Below are positions 59,816 through 64,000 of a stretch of 64,000 nt of DNA, in pieces (the stretch's first letter is position 1; every line of letters begins with the position of its first letter). The DNA is taken from positions 69,167,001 through 69,231,000 of the forward strand of contig NC_071670.1 in the NCBI RefSeq assembly GCF_028554725.1, written 5' to 3'. The stretch is from Zeugodacus cucurbitae (taxonomy: Eukaryota > Arthropoda > Insecta > Diptera > Tephritidae). Position numbers and translations under genes: made by a program. The notes below the pieces were generated by a model. That model ran no database searches. It worked only from the letters and a program-made list of their open reading frames with translations, and was not told the DNA's origin.

Positions 59816-60279
59816 TCTTTTAATGTCAAAGCAAATACACTCATTCATGACGCTCAAAAGATATTTTGGTTTGTAAGCTAGAGGCCAAGTGTCTTCATTA
59901 TTGCCAAATTTTGACAATTCTGATCTCATTGATGTCCAACGAACATAGTACACGTAAGTAATTTGTAAGAGTATTTATATCTGTGCGTGTGAGCATCTAA
60001 TTTAAAATTTTTAGCACGTAATTCTAATTAGTTAGAAAAATGCAAATCATTGTTATTTTTTGACAACAGGTTGGCGCGTGTTACGAACATCTGAAAAGTA
60101 ATAATAGTAAGGAAGAGCTAATTTCACATACAACCGAACATTGTTTGGAATTTATAAGAAGCGTGCAAAATATTCTCTCCTGCCAACAATATTATAGCAT
60201 TAAAAATGAGTTTGGACTGCATTTGACTTTCATTATAAGACGAAATTTTCAACCGATTGTCACAGTTTTAGTATCAATA

Positions 60280-60989
60280 CGAGGGCTGCTATATATATTT
60301 CTGGCCTAGGCAACACTAAGTGTTGCCAGGTGCAATCTGACATTTCCATTGGAAAGTTTGACATTTTTTAGCATAACATCACTCAGAACGTTTTGTCATT
60401 TAATCGTGAATTGTTTTATTTACAGGGAATTAAAAAATTCATCTCGGCCAAAAAAATGGTATTAACTCGTGAACATTTTCGTGCGATCATTTTTCACAAT
60501 TTTCGACGTGGATTATCGCGACAAGAGTGCATCGATGAACTAAAATCTTTGTATGGCTATGAAGCACCATCCTATAGCACTGTGAAAAACTGGTACAACG
60601 AATTCAAACGTGGCCGACGCTCGCTCAAAGACGAATTCCGTGAAGGTCGTCCAAAAACAGCCGTTGTGCCAGAAAACATCGATGCCGTACGTGAACTGAT
60701 AATACAAGACCGCCATGTAACATACCTTCAGATAGACGCATGCCTATGCATTTCTCCCACCAGCATACATTCGATATTGCATGAACACCTGGCCGTAAAA
60801 AAGGTTTGTTCTCGTTGGATGCCGCACAATTTGACAATCGCTCAAACAAAGTGCTTCGAAAATTGGTTTGAGCGCATGCAAAAATGTATAAATCTTGATG
60901 GAGAATATTTTGAAAAACAATAAAACCATTTTCGTTGATAAATATTCCTATTTTCATTATTAGGCCAGAAATATATATAGCAGCCCTCG
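60280..60989 (+). mobile_element. Mariner element with perfect 29-bp TIRs and deleted catalytic core
   Basis: Both ends read CGAGGGCTGCTATATATATT and on to a perfect match of 29 bp, and TA dinucleotides flank the element. Length is 710 bp, so about half of a normal 1.3-kb mariner is missing. The protein frame is described separately. The intact TIRs mean that it could still be mobilised by a full transposase made elsewhere. Confidence 0.92.
60456..60923 (+). CDS. Mariner-derived HTH-only protein (transposase with the DDD core deleted in frame)
   Basis: 155 residues from the ATG at 60456. Residues 1 to about 120 are a mariner paired-like DNA-binding domain: an N-terminal helix-turn-helix (REHFRAIIFHNFRRGLSRQE), the SYSTVKNWYNEFKRGRRSL word, the GRP linker (REGRPKTAVVPENID), and a second HTH with ISPTSIHSILHEHL. 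After HNLTIAQTK the sequence jumps in frame to the C-terminal tail CFENWFERMQKC...EYFEKQ, skipping the whole DDD catalytic domain. The frame is unbroken, so a protein could be made that binds the TIRs but cannot cut. The frame stays open upstream without an ATG to 60393, so the ATG is the likely start. Whether it is transcribed is unknown. Confidence 0.75.
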   Translation: MVLTREHFRAIIFHNFRRGLSRQECIDELKSLYGYEAPSYSTVKNWYNEFKRGRRSLKDEFREGRPKTAVVPENIDAVRELIIQDRHVTYLQIDACLCISPTSIHSILHEHLAVKKVCSRWMPHNLTIAQTKCFENWFERMQKCINLDGEYFEKQ

Positions 60990-61136
60990 TATATAGGAAA
61001 AAAATTACTTATTTTACCAGTCTACTTGAATAACGAAAAGGGTCCGTTCCGAGATTGTTCATTTTTAACAACAAGCTGCATTGTGGTCAAAGATACACTA
61101 TAATACTCTTTGTAGCATGTTGCCAGAGTATAAAAA

Positions 61137-63527
61137 TACTATGTAATAATAATTAAGATTTCTTAAATTTGGAAGTATATTCTCCATAAATACGACTCGG
61201 TTATTTAACCGGAGACTTGATGATTATATGCCATTTTATCTGCTTTTAATAGCTCGCAGATATACTTATATTATAATTTATGCTAATATATTATTATCTT
61301 ATTTGGATACACGCGATCATTATGCCTATAATTATATTTAGGTGGTTTAGATAATAATAAACACGCTTATTAAATTTTGTTCAAATAATTATTTTAATTC
61401 ATAATGACTTATATTTAGCTTAGCAAATGCAAAGTGGACGTGTTTGAGCAAATAAAATTATCGTGGGAACAGAAACAAGTTATATAATAAATATGTTATA
61501 TGAACTACAAATGGATGCACGCTTAAGCATGCGAAAATAGTGAAATAGTCTAATTTATAATGATTCAGCAATATTCAGCAGGTCCGTACCAATAATCTGA
61601 TAAGATTTCGTTTATCTAATGCACATAGTACGGTTTCTTGAGGTACTTGATACTCATGCGCCCAAATTAAACTTTCTTTTCTTGACGTAAATAGAATTAA
61701 ACCAAGCCAAACACTTTTTAACAAATGATATTACTTGTAACAAACTAAGGGAGATGAAGCTTGAGGCAGTCAGGGTTGAACCTTTTAAGCCACAAATACA
61801 CTAAAGTACATATTTGAAGTTAAAACATTAGTGAGATATTCTGGCAACGACACAGTCCACGAGTCAGGTCATGAAGCAACCGAAACGGATCTGAATTTTT
61901 ACCCTGCCAAAGACTGTCAAATCGGCAACATTCTTGGACATTTTTTGAGAAATATTTTCTGGCGCTGAAACAACGACAATAGTAGTAGTAGCTTAAACAT
62001 ATATATGATATATTGGATCCACCAATTTTAAATAACGAAGTATTTAGAGAACCTTCTTTTTATGAAAAATTATTATAAATGTCTCCAACTAAAGATCGAT
62101 GTAAAATTTCAACTCAAGCCCTTCATTTTCTGCAACGTATAACTGTACATATGTAGATATAACGGGGTAATATACATATAGTGGTGCGGGGAAAACTCAA
62201 GCTACCTGGCTACGTCGGTCAATGATTGTTTGAGTCTGAGTCTGCGCAAATGTTGTTTAATGATCGTTGTTCTAAATCTAAGAACACCTTCACTGCGCTT
62301 ATCGGATGCTCTGCTTCGGGATGCATTCCGTTACCACTTGTAATTTTTTGTTTTTTAAATCAATTTTTGTTTTCCGATTTTGATTTGAGAGTGCAATGTA
62401 TTTTTTATTCCCACAACTCTCAGTTTTCATTGTTTCTCTTTATTCATAATCACAAAAATTATCTTCGTTAATGCATATAATTGAATTGAATTGGTGAATC
62501 ATAATGCGTTTCCGCAAAACTTCAGAAAGAAATTTCGCAAAAATATGTCTGCACGATTAAATAGTGAATTTCCCAATACGGATTTCATGATTTTCTGCAG
62601 AATTGCAAACATACTTCAAACAAACGTTATTAAAATATACCTAATCGGAAACGGCAATAGCTTAATTAAACGGTTTTTTACTGATTTGAATCATTCGAAG
62701 AGATATAAACAATTGTGTAGCCGCTTTCAATTGCACATACATATGTATCTCGTAAACAATTTTTGATGAGTTCATTTTCATATTTATCATATATTCTATA
62801 CAGGTGTACGTCTACAATTGCGTAGTGCTAATCGCAATCTCTGATGAACTGCTAATTATTCAATATTCATGACGATAGTAAATCTATCGCTATTTCTAGA
62901 CAGTTATCTAAAAGAAGTGCCGCGCATGCATCGATAATTTTATTATCATATCATTATATTGATTTTTAAAGAGAAAAGAAAAAAAAATATTTTTCACACT
63001 TCATTAAACAGCATACTAAGTTCTGGTTTTGGTCTCAGAGATTTTAAAGGATTTCGATTTCGAACTTGAGTCAACCGAGCAAACGTAAAATATATCGGCA
63101 AAGGCATGGATAATCTGATTTTTTTTTTGCCTTGGAGAGTGGCGAATCGAACAAAAAACTGGCACAAATCAAATTGAAGCTTTGCAAAGCTTTACTCAGA
63201 TTTTTGATCGAATTAACAGATAATACAATATAGTATAAAAGGCATTGAGTATTTTAGACAGCCCTTACTTTTTATTATAAATCTTATAAATATGTTTCAT
63301 TGGCGACTCAGAGATGACTATTTTAACTAGAAATGAAGGTAAACATTTGAGGTGGTCCAAAAATCTGAGAATTGTCTTGTAAACTTATTTTGTTTATAGT
63401 GACAGTCGTATTTAAAGATATTTAGCCAAATATTTTGTGGAATATTATTGAAAAAAAAATCATTATTAAGGGTATAAAGAGCAAAACCAATCATTCACAC
63501 ATCTTTTGAGATAAATAATTCATAATA
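61137..63527. other. Gene-free stretch
   Basis: Strongly AT-rich. ORFs at 62226 and 62491 are unrecognised. No gene is supported. Confidence 0.5.
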
Positions 63528-64000
63528 CAGTATACTCTCGAAATAAATTCTCAGAAAGTAAATAATCGCGGAAAAGTTAATCACCTTTAAGATTACACAT
63601 GCACCTCGAAAAAGTAAATTTATAAATTTACTTTTCAGAGAGTGTGATAAAAAATTCGAAACGAAGCAAGCAGCGTTTTTTACAATGTTGCAAAAACACT
63701 TACTCTCTTGTTTATCGCGTCTTTTTAGTAAATAAACTCTCCTACTTGATCCACTGGTTTAAAAATGAAAACGATGCAAATCAGGTGTCAGACTTTTTGA
63801 ATTGTCGTACAAAAATGGTCAGAAAATATATTGCAAGAGAAAAAAACAAAAGAATATTCAAGATTTTTTCTCCTCATAGTAAATACATATGTATGTATGT
63901 AAATGTAAATATGTTTTTCATGTAAATCCATATGTTTTATTGAAGCAAATAAATGAATGAATTTTTTAAGTTTAAAAATGCATTTAATATTATAAAAACA
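63528..64000 (+). mobile_element. Possible 5' end of a pogo/Tigger-like element, running off the window
   Basis: After a TA dinucleotide (63526-63527), CAGTATACTCTCGAAATAAA begins a sequence with the CAGT...CTCTCG character of Tigger-type termini. It is followed at 63644-63925 by an open frame with a VSDFLNCRTKMVRKYIAREK word that resembles an N-terminal helix-turn-helix. No catalytic domain or right end lies in the window. The assignment is tentative. Confidence 0.3.
63610..63635. repeat. Perfect 26-bp palindrome
   Basis: AAAAGTAAATTTA followed directly by its exact reverse complement, with no spacer. Confidence 0.95.

Larger units (their letters stand above)
60108..61136 (+). repeat. RF1-related repeat split by a mariner insertion
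   Basis: Begins AGTAAGGAAGAGCTAATTTC with ACAACCGAACATT (compare RF1 GTAACCGAACATT) and ends TTGCCAGAGTATAAAA. The body differs from RF1 proper, so it is a distinct subfamily. The element at 60280-60989 is nested in it. Confidence 0.65.

Noticed and set aside
60393..60455. N-terminal extension of the mariner frame
   Set aside because: The upstream part starts at TTG and has no ATG; the mariner N-terminus (MVLTREHF) begins at 60456.
1..64000. tRNA, rRNA or snRNA genes
   Set aside because: No cloverleaf-type A/B boxes or recognisable RNA-gene sequence was found by eye on either strand; a covariance-model scan was not possible here.

Overview
This is AT-rich animal DNA, almost certainly from a true fly and most likely a tephritid fruit fly (Bactrocera, Zeugodacus or Ceratitis type). 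The signs are a digestive-type trypsin, an ecdysteroid-kinase-like (EcKL) gene with short spliceosomal introns, mariner-type elements with TA target sites, fossil non-LTR retrotransposons, and several copies of a roughly 1 kb fly repeat that starts with a motif like AGTAAGGAAAGGCTAAGTTC. The species is inferred from this general character. No bacterial operons, tRNA, rRNA or CRISPR arrays are visible.

Only two intact host protein-coding genes are convincing. One is a single-exon secreted trypsin-like protease on the minus strand (5733-6548) with a TATA box just upstream. The other is a four-exon EcKL gene on the plus strand (56545-58156, 423 codons) whose splice sites, kinase motifs, TATA/initiator pair and polyadenylation signal can all be read. 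Just upstream of it (54574-55756) lies a duplicated, broken EcKL copy. A second, inverted copy of that broken gene sits 38 kb away at 16104-17047, between two copies of the same mariner 3' end.

Layout: 0.2-0.9 kb interspersed repeat; 3.2-4.1 kb non-LTR retrotransposon relic with a younger relative nested inside it; 5.7-6.5 kb trypsin; 7.8-8.4 and 10.5-11.1 kb two non-autonomous terminal-inverted-repeat elements; 15.2-18.5 kb a composite of a DD41D mariner, the EcKL fragment, a mariner end and a dead reverse transcriptase; 24.1-24.5 kb an inverted tandem array dense in forkhead-like and DR1-like motifs; 26.2-26.7 kb a pure GATAGA hexamer tract; 29.2-29.8 kb a 285-bp tandem duplication; 43.5-44.2 kb a TTCGAA-rich minisatellite; 46.6-47.0 kb a possible serine-protease fossil; 54.6-58.2 kb the EcKL locus; 60.1-61.1 kb a repeat split by an internally deleted mariner that keeps an open DNA-binding-domain ORF; 63.5 kb to the end a possible pogo/Tigger-like 5' end. 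Five long copies of one dispersed repeat (called RF1 here) lie at 11.9, 20.7, 33.7, 52.1 and 59.0 kb.

The rest is intergenic or intronic DNA with microsatellites. GC-richer islands at 22.6-23.4, 37.8-39.2, 40.1-40.9 and 48.9-49.3 kb could hold non-coding first exons or promoters of genes extending outside the window, but this is not proven. The most informative biology is the movement of the EcKL pseudogene into a mariner context, the trypsin with an altered oxyanion-hole residue, and the domesticable HTH-only mariner protein.
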